DNA of 64,000 nucleotides, from the NCBI RefSeq assembly GCF_000025545.1, contig NC_013889.1:737501-801500 (forward strand), written 5' to 3'. This document shows positions 40,772 through 50,845 of this stretch, one piece after another. Source of the stretch: Thioalkalivibrio sp. K90mix (GTDB lineage Bacteria; Pseudomonadota; Gammaproteobacteria; Ectothiorhodospirales; Ectothiorhodospiraceae). The notes beneath the pieces were generated by a model. The model ran no database searches, was not told the DNA's origin, and was given only the letters and a program-made list of their open reading frames with translations. A program made the position numbers and the translations under genes. Each line of letters begins with the position of its first letter. Position 1 is the first letter of the stretch.

Positions 40772-43510
40772 ATGGCGCAAATGACAGTGCAGCAATTCGC
40801 GGAATCGGTTGGGAAGCCGGTAGACCGCCTCATGGAGCAGCTCAAGGAGGCGGGCGTCGAGGTGGATGGCCCGGAAGCGGCCATCACCGATGCCGAGAAG
40901 CGCAAGCTGCTCGATCACCTCCGGCAGTCGCACGGGGAGAGTGAGGGCGGCCGGGTGACGCTCAAGCGCCGTGCCCAGGCTCAGACCCTGAAGGTGAGCT
41001 CGGGTCCCGGACGCTCCAAGACGGTGAATGTAGAGGTGCGCAAGAAGCGCACCATCAAGCGCAAGCCAGCCGAGGAAGCCGTCGAGGCCCCGCCCGAAGC
41101 CCCGCTCGAGGGCGAAGCCGCGCCGACCCCCGAGCCGAGCGCCGAACCGGCCCCGACTCCGAAGGAAGCCCCGGCCGAGCCGGTGGCCGAGGAGCCCAAG
41201 CCGGAGGAACCCGAGGTTGAGGAACCCGCCGCCCCGGAAGTCGAGGCTGCTGCGGAAGAACCGGTTGAGGCGGAGGCCAGCGAAGAGGCCGAAGCACCGG
41301 AACCCGAGGCTGAGCCCGAAGCCGAGCCCGAGCCGACCCCGGCCAAGCCGAAGCGCCCGCTGAGCCGGACCGAACAGTTGGCCTTGCAGGTCGAGGCCGA
41401 ACGCGATGCCCAGCGCAAGGCGCTGGAGGCGCGCAAGCAGGAAGAGGTCGAGCGCGGCGAGCGCCAGAAACGCCGCCAGAAGGAACTGGAGGCCCAGGAG
41501 GCCAAGCGCGAGAAAGAAGAACAGGCACGCCTCGAGCGCGAGGCGGCCCAGCGTCAGGCCGCCGCCGAGGCCGAAGCGGGCAAGACCGCGGCCGGCGCGG
41601 GCAAAGGCCGCAAGACGCGCAAGGACGACCGCAAAGAGCTGCATGTCGCTGGGGATCGTCGTGGTCGGCGCAAGAAGGGCGAGGGCCGCAAGGCGCAGTC
41701 CGCCGCCGCGCAGGCCGTTGCCAGCAAACATGGTTTTGCCAAGCCGACCGCGCCGGTTGTCCGCGAGGTCGAGGTGCCGGAGACGATCACGGTCTCCGAA
41801 CTGGCTCAGGCGATGGCGATCAAGGCGCCACAGCTGATCAAGGCCCTGATGGGTATGGGCGTGATGGCGACCATCAACCAGTCGATCGACCAGGACACCG
41901 CGATGCTGGTGGTCGAGGAGATGGGGCATACGCCGGTCGCCGCGAAGGAGACCTCGGTCGAGGACGAGATCGACACCGGTCTGGAGCAGACGGCCGAGGC
42001 CAAGCCGCGCCCGCCGGTCGTCACCGTGATGGGTCATGTCGACCACGGCAAGACCTCGCTGCTGGACTACATCCGCAAGGAGAAGGTCGCATCCGGCGAG
42101 GCCGGGGGTATTACTCAGCACATCGGTGCCTACCACGTCGACAACGGCCACGACGGCGTGACCTTCCTGGATACCCCGGGGCATGCTGCGTTTACCGCGA
42201 TGCGTGCCCGTGGTGCCCAGTCCACCGACATCGTGATCCTCGTAGTGGCAGCGGATGACGGCGTGATGCCGCAGACGCTGGAGGCAATCCAGCACGCGAA
42301 AGCGGCAGGCGTCCCGATGGTGGTCGCGGTTAACAAGATCGACAAACCGGAGGCCGAACCCGAGCGCGTGATGAACGATCTCGCCCAGCACGAGGTGATC
42401 CCCGAGGCCTGGGGCGGAGATACGCAGTTCATCAATGTCTCTGCGCATACGGGCGAGGGCATCGACCAGTTGCTGGAGGCCCTGGGTCTGCAGGCCGAGG
42501 TGATGGAACTGAAGGCCCCGGACGAGGGCCCGGCCCGTGGCGTGGTGATCGAGTCGCGCCTGGACAAGGGGCGGGGCCCGGTGGCGACCATCCTGGTCCA
42601 GTCCGGCCGACTCAAGCATGGCGACATCCTGCTCTCGGGCAAGGAATACGGTCGCGTACGAGCGATGTTCGACGACACCGGCAAGTCGGTGAAGGAGATC
42701 GGCCCGTCCATGCCGGTCGAGGTCCTGGGTCTGTCCGGTGTACCGGAGGCCGGGGACGAGGTGCTGGTGGTTGCGGACGACAAGACCGCCCGCGAGGTCG
42801 CCGAGCACCGCGACGCCAAGCAGCGCGAGCGCAAGCTGGCCGCGCAACAGGCCGCCAAGCTGGAGAACATCTTCAACCAGATGCAGGAAGGCGAGATTGC
42901 GACCGTAAACATCCTGATCAAGGCGGATGTGCAAGGGTCGGCCGAGGCCCTGCGCGAGTCGCTGATCAAGCTGTCCACCGACGAGGTCCGCGTGAAGGTG
43001 GTCTCCGCCGGTGTCGGCGGGATCTCCGAGTCCGACCTCAATCTGGCGATGGCCTCCGAGGCGATCGTGATCGCGTTCAATGTGCGTGCCGATGCGGGTG
43101 CCAAGCGCCTGGCCGCCGAGAACGAGATCGACGTGCGCTACTACTCGGTGATCTACGAGGCGATCGACGATGTGAAGCAAGCGCTGTCGGGCCTGCTGTC
43201 GGCCGAGATCCGCGAAGAGGTCGTGGGCCTGGCCGAGGTGCGTGACGTGTTCAAGGCCTCCGGCTTTGGCCAGGTCGCCGGCTGTCTCGTGGTCGAGGGT
43301 GCGGTCAAGCGGGGCAACCCGATCCGCGTGCTGCGCGACAACGTGGTGATCTACGAGGGCGAGCTGGAGAGCCTGCGTCGCTTCAAGGACGATGTGAACG
43401 AGGTCAAGGCCGGTACCGAGTGCGGTATCGCGGTGAAGAACTACAACGACGTGAAGGCCGGTGACCAGATCGAGGTCTTCCAGCGCGTCGAGGTGGCTCG
43501 GAGCCTCTGA
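40772..43510 (+). CDS. infB: Translation initiation factor IF-2
   Basis: 912 residues. Two N-terminal IF2-N domains surround a long, charged Glu/Pro/Ala-rich linker (about 100-330). The GTPase domain has G1 GHVDHGKT at about 421-428, DTPGH and NKID; domains II to IV follow and the C-terminal domain binds fMet-tRNA. The linker is GC-rich and low complexity, as is common in the family. It overlaps rbfA by one base (TGATG). Confidence 0.98.
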   Translation: MAQMTVQQFAESVGKPVDRLMEQLKEAGVEVDGPEAAITDAEKRKLLDHLRQSHGESEGGRVTLKRRAQAQTLKVSSGPGRSKTVNVEVRKKRTIKRKPAEEAVEAPPEAPLEGEAAPTPEPSAEPAPTPKEAPAEPVAEEPKPEEPEVEEPAAPEVEAAAEEPVEAEASEEAEAPEPEAEPEAEPEPTPAKPKRPLSRTEQLALQVEAERDAQRKALEARKQEEVERGERQKRRQKELEAQEAKREKEEQARLEREAAQRQAAAEAEAGKTAAGAGKGRKTRKDDRKELHVAGDRRGRRKKGEGRKAQSAAAQAVASKHGFAKPTAPVVREVEVPETITVSELAQAMAIKAPQLIKALMGMGVMATINQSIDQDTAMLVVEEMGHTPVAAKETSVEDEIDTGLEQTAEAKPRPPVVTVMGHVDHGKTSLLDYIRKEKVASGEAGGITQHIGAYHVDNGHDGVTFLDTPGHAAFTAMRARGAQSTDIVILVVAADDGVMPQTLEAIQHAKAAGVPMVVAVNKIDKPEAEPERVMNDLAQHEVIPEAWGGDTQFINVSAHTGEGIDQLLEALGLQAEVMELKAPDEGPARGVVIESRLDKGRGPVATILVQSGRLKHGDILLSGKEYGRVRAMFDDTGKSVKEIGPSMPVEVLGLSGVPEAGDEVLVVADDKTAREVAEHRDAKQRERKLAAQQAAKLENIFNQMQEGEIATVNILIKADVQGSAEALRESLIKLSTDEVRVKVVSAGVGGISESDLNLAMASEAIVIAFNVRADAGAKRLAAENEIDVRYYSVIYEAIDDVKQALSGLLSAEIREEVVGLAEVRDVFKASGFGQVAGCLVVEGAVKRGNPIRVLRDNVVIYEGELESLRRFKDDVNEVKAGTECGIAVKNYNDVKAGDQIEVFQRVEVARSL

Positions 43511-43953
43511 TGCCCGGGAATCGCGACTTCCACCGTTCCGACCGGGTCGGGGATCAGATCCAGCGCGAGCTGGCGGAGCTGATCCGTCTGGAGGTCAAGG
43601 ACCCGCGCGTGGGAATGATCACGCTGGCGGATGTCGAGGTCTCGCGGGATCTCGCCCATGCCAAGGTGTTTTTTACCCAACTGGGTGGCGAGGAGAAGGG
43701 CCGCGAGGCGCAGCAGGGGCTGAATCACGCGGCCGGGTTTTTGCGCCGTGCACTGGGTCAGCGCATGCGGCTGCGCAGCGTGCCCCAGCTGCGGTTTGTC
43801 TACGACGACACCCCGGAGCGTGGGGCTCGCATGTCCTCCCTGATCGATCAGGCCTTGGCCGAGGATCGTGCGCATCACGCCGACCCGGATGGGTCCGACA
43901 GCGGTGATCAGGGCGAGTCCGAGGACCCGAAGGACCCGGGCCGCGAGGCCTGA
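43510..43953 (+). CDS. rbfA: Ribosome-binding factor A
   Basis: 147 residues. KH-like core: RVGDQIQRELAELIRLEVKDPRVG, VEVSRDLAHAKVFFT, and LRRALGQRMRLRSVPQLRFVYDD (residues about 77-99). It binds 30S subunits during 16S maturation. The last ~30 residues are acidic and variable. Coupled to infB by TGATG. Confidence 0.95.
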   Translation: MPGNRDFHRSDRVGDQIQRELAELIRLEVKDPRVGMITLADVEVSRDLAHAKVFFTQLGGEEKGREAQQGLNHAAGFLRRALGQRMRLRSVPQLRFVYDDTPERGARMSSLIDQALAEDRAHHADPDGSDSGDQGESEDPKDPGREA

Positions 43954-43971
43954 TCCCGGCCGGTTCCCTTG

Positions 43972-44931
43972 ATGGCGCGCGCACGTCGCGAGGTCGACGG
44001 TATTCTGCTGCTGGATAAGCCCCGCGGGCCGAGTTCTACCCAGGTCCTGGGGCGCGTGAAGTATCTGTTGCAGGCCAGGAAGGCCGGCCACACCGGGGCG
44101 CTGGACCCACGGGCGACCGGCCTTTTGCCACTGTGCTTCGGGCAGGCGACCAAGGTCTCGGGCTGGCTGTTGGACGCTGACAAGCACTATGTCGCCGAGG
44201 CGCAGCTGGGGGTCGAGACCGACAGCGCCGATCTCGATGGCGCGATCATCCGCGAGGCGCCGGTGCCGGCCATCGAGCCGGAGCGGCTGCGGGCGCTGGA
44301 ACAGCAGTTCAGCGGGGCGCAGGAGCAGGTGCCGCCGATGGTCTCGGCCCTTAAGCACGATGGCCAGCGGCTCTATGAGTTGGCGCGCCGGGGCGTGGAG
44401 GTCGAGCGCCCCCCGCGGCCCGTGCAGATCCATGCCCTGTCCATCGAAGCCATCGCGCCCGAGCGGCTGCGTATCGACGTGCGCTGCAGCAAGGGCACCT
44501 ATGTGCGTTCCCTGGTGGTCGACATCGGGCATGCACTGGGTTGCGGGGCGGCGGTCGACAGCCTGCGGCGCATCGGCCACGGCCCGTTCGAGGCCGCCGC
44601 GATGGTGACGATGGAGCAGGTGGAAGCCGCATTCGAGGCGGGGGGTGCGGCCGCGATCGAGGCCATGCTGCAGGCCCCGGAAACGGCACTGGGACACTGG
44701 CCTTCGGTGTCCCTCAATGCCCAGGCCAGCGCGGCCATGCGCCATGGTCACCCAGCGGATCCCGAGGCGATCGAATCCCGGACCCCGGGTACGGAAGGCG
44801 CGCCGGTCGAGGCCGAAAGCGGCTGGCCGCTGGTCCGGGTGTATGACGCCGAGGGTGGTTTTCTGGCGGTCGGTGCGCGCGAACCGGACGGCCGGGTGCG
44901 GCCACGCCGGCTGTTTGTCCCGGCCCCCTGA
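43972..44931 (+). CDS. truB: tRNA pseudouridine-55 synthase
   Basis: 319 residues from the ATG at 43972, directly after a TTG that would add one residue. The catalytic aspartate is D45 in GHTGALDPRATG. PPMVSALKHDGQRLYELAR and the KGTYVRSL strand fit TruB, which modifies U55 of the T-loop in all tRNAs. The C-terminal PUA-like region is acidic. A hairpin overlaps its stop codon. Confidence 0.97.
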   Translation: MARARREVDGILLLDKPRGPSSTQVLGRVKYLLQARKAGHTGALDPRATGLLPLCFGQATKVSGWLLDADKHYVAEAQLGVETDSADLDGAIIREAPVPAIEPERLRALEQQFSGAQEQVPPMVSALKHDGQRLYELARRGVEVERPPRPVQIHALSIEAIAPERLRIDVRCSKGTYVRSLVVDIGHALGCGAAVDSLRRIGHGPFEAAAMVTMEQVEAAFEAGGAAAIEAMLQAPETALGHWPSVSLNAQASAAMRHGHPADPEAIESRTPGTEGAPVEAESGWPLVRVYDAEGGFLAVGAREPDGRVRPRRLFVPAP

Positions 44932-44941
44932 AGGGGCCGGG
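44919..44941 (+). terminator. Hairpin terminator at the end of truB
   Basis: CCCGGCCCC pairs with GGGGCCGGG around five bases that include the truB stop codon. The following T-run is weak (ATTCTTCC). It probably reduces read-through into rpsO. Confidence 0.6.
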
Positions 44942-45042
44942 ATTCTTCCTATTCAATGCCTTTGTGTCGTGCTAACATTGCGCGCCTATCGCCAGCGCCA
45001 CTGGTCGATTAACGGTCAAGAAATCTCAGGAGTCAGGTTTTC

Positions 45043-45312
45043 ATGTCGCTCACTACCGAAGAAAAATCGGCCATCGTCGAGAAGCACAAGCGCGATGCCA
45101 ATGACACCGGTTCGCCGGAAGTACAGGTCGCGCTGCTGACGGCCCGCATCCAGCATCTGATGGGGCATTTCGAAAAGCACAAGCAGGATCACCACTCGCG
45201 TCGCGGGCTGCTGAAGATGGTCAGCCAGCGGCGCAAGCTGCTGACCTATCTCAAGCGCAATGACCAGGACCGCTATCAGGCCCTGGTTCAGGAGCTTGGC
45301 CTGCGCCGCTAA
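45043..45312 (+). CDS. rpsO: 30S ribosomal protein S15
   Basis: 89 residues, the E. coli length. [31 protein letters not shown] (opening block), the [12 protein letters not shown] central loop and the LKRNDQDRY end are textbook S15, which binds helices of the 16S central domain. CAGGAGTCAGG lies before the ATG. In E. coli rpsO is translationally autoregulated; whether a pseudoknot forms here was not assessed. Confidence 0.98.
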   Translation: MSLTTEEKSAIVEKHKRDANDTGSPEVQVALLTARIQHLMGHFEKHKQDHHSRRGLLKMVSQRRKLLTYLKRNDQDRYQALVQELGLRR

Positions 45313-45321
45313 GGCAGGCAC

Positions 45322-45352
45322 AACGGGCCCGCGCCACTGGTGCGGGCCCGTT
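45322..45352 (+). terminator. Strong hairpin between rpsO and pnp
   Basis: AACGGGCCCGC and GCGGGCCCGTT form a perfect 11-bp stem with a nine-base loop ten bases after the rpsO stop. There is no T-run longer than two, so it may be an attenuator or an RNase III-type processing site as in the E. coli rpsO-pnp region. Confidence 0.65.
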
Positions 45353-45437
45353 CAGTTTCAGGGGCGGCCACGCAGGGGCGCTGGCCGGCCCATCGCAAGC
45401 AAGACCGATGCACGCATTACGGGAAACGGGATATAAC

Positions 45438-47525
45438 GTGGCACACAAGAAGTCGTTCCAGTACGGAAACCATACCGTCACCTTCGAGACCGGTGACATC
45501 GCCCGCCAGGCCAGTGGCGCCGTCCTCGTCAACATGGCCGAGACCGTGGTCCTGGTGACCGCCGTCGCGCGCAAGGAGGCCGAGCCCGGTCGCGACTTCT
45601 TCCCGCTGACCGTGAACTATCAGGAACGGACTTACGCCGCCGGCAAGATCCCGGGTGGATTCTTCAAGCGCGAAGGGCGTCCGAACGAGAAGGAAACGCT
45701 GACCTCGCGCCTGATCGATCGTCCGATCCGCCCTCTGTTCCCCGAGGGTTTCAAGAACGAGACCCAGATCGTGGCCACGGTCATGTCGATCAACCCCGAT
45801 GTCGATCCCGACATCCCCGCTCTGCTGGGCGCCTCGGCCGCACTGGCGCTGTCCGGTGTCCCGTTCGCGGGCCCGATCGGCGCCGCGCGCGTCGGCTATC
45901 GGGCCGGCGAGTACCTGCTGAACCCGACCTACAGCGCCCTGGAAGACTCCGATCTCGACCTGGTCGTGGCGGGCACCGAGCATGCCGTGCTGATGGTCGA
46001 ATCGGAGGCCAGTGAACTCTCCGAGGAGGCGATGCTGGGGGCGGTGATGTTCGGCCACGAGCAGATGCAGGCCGCGATCCAGGCGATCAAGGAACTGGCG
46101 GCCGAGGCCGGCAAGCCGGCCTGGGACTGGCAGGCGCCGCCGTCCGAGGCGTCGCTGGAAGACCGCGTTAAGGAGGCCGTGGGCAGCGACCTCGTTGAGG
46201 CCTACCAGATCGCCGAGAAACAGGCGCGTACCCAGCGCATCAGCGAACTGCGCAGCCAGGCTGTCGAGGCGATCGCCAGCGAAGACGAGTCCGGGCCGAG
46301 CGCGGAAGACGTGAAGACGGCGTTCCACGATCTCGAGTACCGCCTGGTACGTGACCGCATTCTGGATGGTAACCCGCGTATCGACGGGCGCGACAACAAG
46401 ACCGTACGCCCGATCAGCGTCCAGACCAGCGTGCTTCCGCGCACGCACGGCTCGGCGGTGTTTACCCGTGGCGAGACCCAGGCGCTGGTCGTGGCCACGT
46501 TGGGCACGGATCGCGATGCCCAGGTGATTGACGCGATCGAGGGTGAGCGGCGTGACCGTTTCATGTTGCATTACAATTTCCCGCCCTACTGCACGGGCGA
46601 GACCGGCTTCGTGGGCTCGCCCAAGCGCCGCGAGATCGGGCACGGGCGCCTGGCCAAGCGTGGCGTGGCGGCCGTGATGCCGAAGGCCGAAGAGTTCCCC
46701 TACGTGGTGCGCGTGGTCTCCGAGATCACCGAGTCCAATGGGTCCAGCTCCATGGCGTCCGTCTGCGGGACCTCGCTCGCGCTGATGGATGCGGGCGTTC
46801 CGCTGAAGGCCCCGGTCGCGGGGATCGCGATGGGCCTGATCAAGGAAGGCGACCGCTTCGCCGTGCTGTCGGACATCCTGGGCGACGAGGATCACCTCGG
46901 TGACATGGACTTCAAGGTGGCCGGCACGACCAACGGCGTGACCGCCCTTCAGATGGACATCAAGATCGACGGGATCACCCGCGAGATCATGGAGCAGGCG
47001 CTGGCGCAGGCGCGCGAGGGCCGGATGCACATCCTTGGCTGCATGAACGAAGTGCTGCCGAGCCACCGCGAGGAGATGTCTTCGCACGCGCCGCGCTTTA
47101 TCACCATGAAGATCAACCCGGACAAGATCCGCGACGTGATCGGCAAGGGCGGGGCGACGATTCGTGCCCTGACCGAGGAGACCGGCGCGACGATCGACAT
47201 CCAGGACGATGGCACGGTGAAGGTTGCCTCCACTGACCAGGCCGCGGGCCTCGAAGCCAAGCGCCGTATCGAGGAGCTGACTGCCGACATCGAGGTCGGC
47301 CGTCAGTACACCGGCAAGGTCGCGAAGATCATGGACTTCGGGGCGTTCGTCTCGATCCTGCCGGGTCGTGATGGCCTGGTGCACATCTCGCAGATCTCCG
47401 ACGAGCGGGTGGAGAACGTGGCGGACTTCCTGTCCGAGGGCGACTCGGTCACCGTGAAGGTGCTGGAAGTAGACAAGCAGGGGCGCATCCGCCTGAGCAT
47501 GAAAGCGGTCGAGTCCGAGGCCTGA
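45438..47525 (+). CDS. pnp: Polyribonucleotide nucleotidyltransferase (PNPase)
   Basis: 695 residues from the GTG at 45438 ([19 protein letters not shown]), which aligns with the E. coli start; an ATG ten codons upstream is an alternative. Two RNase PH domains, with the catalytic region [16 protein letters not shown] in the second, then KH ([16 protein letters not shown]) and S1 ([17 protein letters not shown]) RNA-binding domains. It degrades RNA phosphorolytically 3' to 5' as part of the degradosome. Confidence 0.97.
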   Translation: MAHKKSFQYGNHTVTFETGDIARQASGAVLVNMAETVVLVTAVARKEAEPGRDFFPLTVNYQERTYAAGKIPGGFFKREGRPNEKETLTSRLIDRPIRPLFPEGFKNETQIVATVMSINPDVDPDIPALLGASAALALSGVPFAGPIGAARVGYRAGEYLLNPTYSALEDSDLDLVVAGTEHAVLMVESEASELSEEAMLGAVMFGHEQMQAAIQAIKELAAEAGKPAWDWQAPPSEASLEDRVKEAVGSDLVEAYQIAEKQARTQRISELRSQAVEAIASEDESGPSAEDVKTAFHDLEYRLVRDRILDGNPRIDGRDNKTVRPISVQTSVLPRTHGSAVFTRGETQALVVATLGTDRDAQVIDAIEGERRDRFMLHYNFPPYCTGETGFVGSPKRREIGHGRLAKRGVAAVMPKAEEFPYVVRVVSEITESNGSSSMASVCGTSLALMDAGVPLKAPVAGIAMGLIKEGDRFAVLSDILGDEDHLGDMDFKVAGTTNGVTALQMDIKIDGITREIMEQALAQAREGRMHILGCMNEVLPSHREEMSSHAPRFITMKINPDKIRDVIGKGGATIRALTEETGATIDIQDDGTVKVASTDQAAGLEAKRRIEELTADIEVGRQYTGKVAKIMDFGAFVSILPGRDGLVHISQISDERVENVADFLSEGDSVTVKVLEVDKQGRIRLSMKAVESEA

Positions 47526-47545
47526 TCTGGGCTCCGTCACGCAGC

Positions 47546-47563
47546 GGGCACCCTCGGGTGCCC
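47546..47563 (+). terminator. Hairpin after pnp
   Basis: GGGCACC pairs with GGTGCCC around CTCG, 20 bases after the pnp stop. No T-run follows, so termination is uncertain. Confidence 0.45.
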
Positions 47564-47590
47564 GGCTATCGGTATCCGGGACGTAACGGC

Positions 47591-48214
47591 ATGGATCTGG
47601 TCAGTATCCGCAAGAGCTACAAGCGCTACGCCCGCCACTACGACGCTACCTTTGGGCGGGTATTCGCGACCGGTCGCGAGCGCGCGCAGGAGACCCTGGC
47701 GCCGCTGTCCGGCAAGCGCATACTCGAGGTGGGTGTAGGCACCGGGCTCTCGCTGCCGGACTATCCGGACGACTGTGAGATCGTCGGGATCGACGTCTCG
47801 CGCGAGATGCTGGATGTCGCACGGGGCCGTCTGAATGGCGGCCTGCCCGCGGTCTCCGGCCTGTGCGAGATGGACGCCGAGCAACTGGCGTTCGCCGACG
47901 GCAGCTTTGATGCGGTGGTGGCGATGTATGTCGCCACCGTGGTGCCCAACCCCGATCGGCTGTTTGCCGAGATGTGGCGCGTTTGCCGTCCGGGCGGGCA
48001 GATCCTGGTGATCAACCACTTCGCTTCAAGGCAGTGGCTGCTGCGCGGGTTCGAGCGCTGCCTGCGGCCGTTGTCGCGCGCGGTCGGCTTTCGACCGGAC
48101 ATGGAGTTCGAGGACTTCGTGAATGTGACCGGACAGGAACCGGCGATGGTGGCCCCGGCCAGCCTGTTCGGATACTGGAAGCAGGTGGAGTTCCGCAAGC
48201 CCGCGCACGTCTGA
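47591..48214 (+). CDS. Class I SAM-dependent methyltransferase (phospholipid methyltransferase-like)
   Basis: 207 residues from the ATG at 47591 (MDLVSIRKSYKRYARHYD). The opening R-SY-RYA-YD motif and SAM-binding ILEVGVGTGLSLPDYP resemble the PmtA/UbiE-type group that methylates phosphatidylethanolamine or quinones. Motif II to III region includes DAVVAMYVATVVPNPDRLF and RPGGQILVINHF. Substrate is not certain. It sits alone between pnp and ndk. Confidence 0.78.
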   Translation: MDLVSIRKSYKRYARHYDATFGRVFATGRERAQETLAPLSGKRILEVGVGTGLSLPDYPDDCEIVGIDVSREMLDVARGRLNGGLPAVSGLCEMDAEQLAFADGSFDAVVAMYVATVVPNPDRLFAEMWRVCRPGGQILVINHFASRQWLLRGFERCLRPLSRAVGFRPDMEFEDFVNVTGQEPAMVAPASLFGYWKQVEFRKPAHV

Positions 48215-48366
48215 TACGGGCGGTCTGGCCCGCGTGCATGCGGGCGCGAGTTTGCCTACACTACGCGCCGCACGCTGTGCCTGCCCGAAGCCCGCCGTCT
48301 GGCGGGTTCTCGCGTTTGCGACGCAGGATAGCCCCCGTTTAGTCAACCTTAGTCAGGAGAGCCAAC

Positions 48367-48798
48367 ATGGCCGCAGAACGTACCCTGTCCATTATCAAGC
48401 CGGATGCCGTTGCCAAGAATGTGATCGGCGAGATCTACAGCCGCTTCGAAAAAGCCGGCCTGCAGATCGTGGCCGCGCGCATGATGCAGCTGAGCCGCGA
48501 ACAGGCCGAAGGCTTCTACGACGTGCACAAGGAGCGCCCGTTCTTTAACGATCTGGTGGAATTCATGATCTCGGGTCCGGTGATGGTGCAGGTGCTCGAA
48601 GGCGAGGGCGCGATCGCCAAGAACCGCGAAATCATGGGTGCGACCAACCCGAAGGAAGCGGCCCCCGGCACGATCCGTGCGGACTTCGCGACCTCGATCG
48701 ACGAGAACGCCGTCCACGGCTCGGACGCCGCGGAAACCGCTGCGCGCGAGATCGAGTTCTTCTTCGGCAACGACGGCGTCTGCCCGCGTACCCGCTAA
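48367..48798 (+). CDS. ndk: Nucleoside diphosphate kinase
   Basis: 143 residues, standard length. The phosphorylated histidine is H117 in [12 protein letters not shown]; the nucleotide-site [10 protein letters not shown] and [11 protein letters not shown] blocks are intact. It equilibrates NTP and dNTP pools. CAGGAGAGCC precedes the ATG. Confidence 0.98.
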   Translation: MAAERTLSIIKPDAVAKNVIGEIYSRFEKAGLQIVAARMMQLSREQAEGFYDVHKERPFFNDLVEFMISGPVMVQVLEGEGAIAKNREIMGATNPKEAAPGTIRADFATSIDENAVHGSDAAETAAREIEFFFGNDGVCPRTR

Positions 48799-48845
48799 GC
48801 ACCGGTCGGGGAAGGGCGCGGTCCGTTGCGGCGGCGTCCTTTCTT

Positions 48846-48891
48846 CCTGCTACGGGGTCTTTCGCGGGTCTCGCCGGGCCCCGTAGGCAGG
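48846..48891 (+). other. Long hairpin between ndk and rlmN
   Basis: CCTGCTACGGGG pairs with CCCCGTAGGCAGG with a single bulged G, around a loop of about 20 bases. No T-run follows, so it may be a structured UTR or weak terminator rather than a classical terminator. Confidence 0.45.
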
Positions 48892-48941
48892 CATCCCCCT
48901 TGCACAGTACACTAGGGGATGTTGTTCAACCGGTCGCGAGC

Positions 48942-50075
48942 ATGGCAGCCGAAACGTCTACACCTCTGAATCTGCTGGGTTACAGCCGCAGTCAGCTCAC
49001 CGAGCTGCTGGCGCAGTGGGGTGAGCCGCGTTTTCGTGCCACCCAGCTCGTCAAGTGGATGCATCAGCGCGGCGTCACCGACTTCGACGCGATGACGGAT
49101 GTCTCGCGCACACTGCGCGAGCGCCTGGCGCGCGAAACCGAGATTGCCCTGCCCGAGATCGCCCTGGAGAAGGCCTCCGGTGATGGCACCGTGAAATGGG
49201 TGCTGCGGCTGGCGGATGGCAACGCGATCGAGACCGTCTTCATTCCCGAATCCGGACGCGGCACCCTGTGCATCTCTTCGCAGGTCGGCTGTGCGCTGGA
49301 CTGTACCTTCTGTTCGACTGCCCAGCAGGGCTTTAATCGCAACCTGACGGCCGCCGAGATCATCGGCCAGGTCTGGCTGGCGATGCAGCGCCTGCCGGCA
49401 CCGGAGGGCCGCCAGCGCGCGGTCAGCAATGTGGTGTTGATGGGCATGGGCGAGCCCCTGGCCAACTACGATGCCGTGGTCGCGGCCTGCCAGTTGATGA
49501 CCGACGACAACGCCTACGGCCTGAGTCGTCGGCGAGTGACACTGTCGACCTCCGGGCTGGTACCGGCGCTGGATCGCCTCAGCGAGCACACTGATGTTGC
49601 CCTGGCGGTAAGCCTGCATGCCCCGAACGACGAGCTGCGCGACCGTCTGGTCCCGATCAACCGCAAGTATCCGATCGCGCGCCTGATGGAGAGCTGCCGG
49701 CGCTATGTCGAGGCGACGGGAGCCCACAGCGGTGTCACTTTCGAGTACGTGCTGCTGGCCGGCGTGAATGACCGCCCCGAACATGCCAATCAGCTGGCCG
49801 GCGTGCTGCGGGGCATCCCGGGCAAGATCAATCTGATCCCGTTCAATCCGTTTCCCGGGGCGCCCTTCGACCGCCCTGCGGAAGGGGATATCGAGCGTTT
49901 CGAGCGTCAGCTGCAGAAGGCGGGTTATGTGACCACCGTGCGGCGTACGCGCGGCGATGACATCGACGCGGCCTGCGGACAGCTGGTGGGGCAGGTGGAA
50001 GACCGTACCAACCGGGGGATGCGCATGATTCGTCTGCACGCCGAACTGCCTGAGCGGCCGCGGAGGGCCTCTTGA
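48942..50075 (+). CDS. rlmN: 23S rRNA/tRNA adenine-C2 methyltransferase RlmN
   Basis: 377 residues from the ATG at 48942; a TTG 14 codons upstream is less likely. Radical SAM cluster ligands are C117, C121 and C124 (GCALDCTFC). C110 is seven residues upstream, equivalent to E. coli C118, and the catalytic C-terminal cysteine is in [10 protein letters not shown]. It methylates A2503 of 23S rRNA and A37 of some tRNAs. The stop overlaps pilW by one base (TGATG). Confidence 0.96.
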   Translation: MAAETSTPLNLLGYSRSQLTELLAQWGEPRFRATQLVKWMHQRGVTDFDAMTDVSRTLRERLARETEIALPEIALEKASGDGTVKWVLRLADGNAIETVFIPESGRGTLCISSQVGCALDCTFCSTAQQGFNRNLTAAEIIGQVWLAMQRLPAPEGRQRAVSNVVLMGMGEPLANYDAVVAACQLMTDDNAYGLSRRRVTLSTSGLVPALDRLSEHTDVALAVSLHAPNDELRDRLVPINRKYPIARLMESCRRYVEATGAHSGVTFEYVLLAGVNDRPEHANQLAGVLRGIPGKINLIPFNPFPGAPFDRPAEGDIERFERQLQKAGYVTTVRRTRGDDIDAACGQLVGQVEDRTNRGMRMIRLHAELPERPRRAS

Positions 50076-50845
50076 TGGGACTGCGCTGGGGGCGCCCGGC
50101 CGTCGTGATACTGCTGGGGCTGGCCCTCGGAGGATGCGCGGCGATGGCCGAACGCGAGGTCACCGGCGAGCGCGCAGAGGCCGCGGAGGTCAATGCCGAG
50201 CTGGGCATCGGGTATTTGCGCGAGGGAGAGGTTGACCAGGCCGAACGCAATCTTAAGCGGGCGCTGGAATTCGATCCTGGCCATCCGCTCGCCAATCTGG
50301 GCATGGCCAATGTCTACGAGCGCCGGGGTGCGCTTGACCGAGCGGAAGAGCACTACCGCCGGGCACTGCGTCGGGACGATGGCAACCCCTATGTGCAGAC
50401 CAGCCTCGGGGCCCTGCTGTGCCGGCGCGAGGCCTTCGACGAGGCGCAGGAGCTGTTTGCCAGGGCGATCGACAATCCCGATTACGACCAGCGCGAGATT
50501 GCGTTGATGAACTCCGGTGTCTGCTTTGCCGATGCCGGACAGACGGAACGCGCCGAGGAGAAGCTGCGCGAGGCGCTGCGGATCAACCCGCAGTACCCGC
50601 GTGCCCTCCTGGAAATGGCAAGTCTGACCTACGAAGACGACCGCCCGATGCAGACAAGGGCGTTCCTGCAACGCCTGGAAGGACTGGGTGTGGAAAGTTC
50701 CGAGACGCTGTTCCTCTGCTATCGGGCGGAATTGGCGCTCGGGAACCGGCGTGCGGCGAACGACTGCGCGGAACGCCTGCGGCGTCAGTACCCGGACAGC
50801 ATGGAGCTGGTCCGCCTGGAAGACATGGAGCGCAATGGTGGCTGA
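50075..50845 (+). CDS. pilW: Type IV pilus biogenesis/stability lipoprotein PilW (PilF)
   Basis: 256 residues with a lipoprotein signal peptide (ALGG-C21) and about five TPR repeats from residue 42 to 230 (for example LKRALEFDPGHPLANLGMANV). The family helps outer-membrane secretin assembly for type IV pili. Position between rlmN and rodZ is conserved in Pseudomonas and relatives. It overlaps rodZ by 11 bases. Confidence 0.92.
   Translation: MGLRWGRPAVVILLGLALGGCAAMAEREVTGERAEAAEVNAELGIGYLREGEVDQAERNLKRALEFDPGHPLANLGMANVYERRGALDRAEEHYRRALRRDDGNPYVQTSLGALLCRREAFDEAQELFARAIDNPDYDQREIALMNSGVCFADAGQTERAEEKLREALRINPQYPRALLEMASLTYEDDRPMQTRAFLQRLEGLGVESSETLFLCYRAELALGNRRAANDCAERLRRQYPDSMELVRLEDMERNGG

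Noticed and set aside
40487-43180. An 897-residue minus-strand open frame opposite infB
   Set aside because: Antisense shadow of IF-2; composition is repetitive and family motifs lie on the plus strand.
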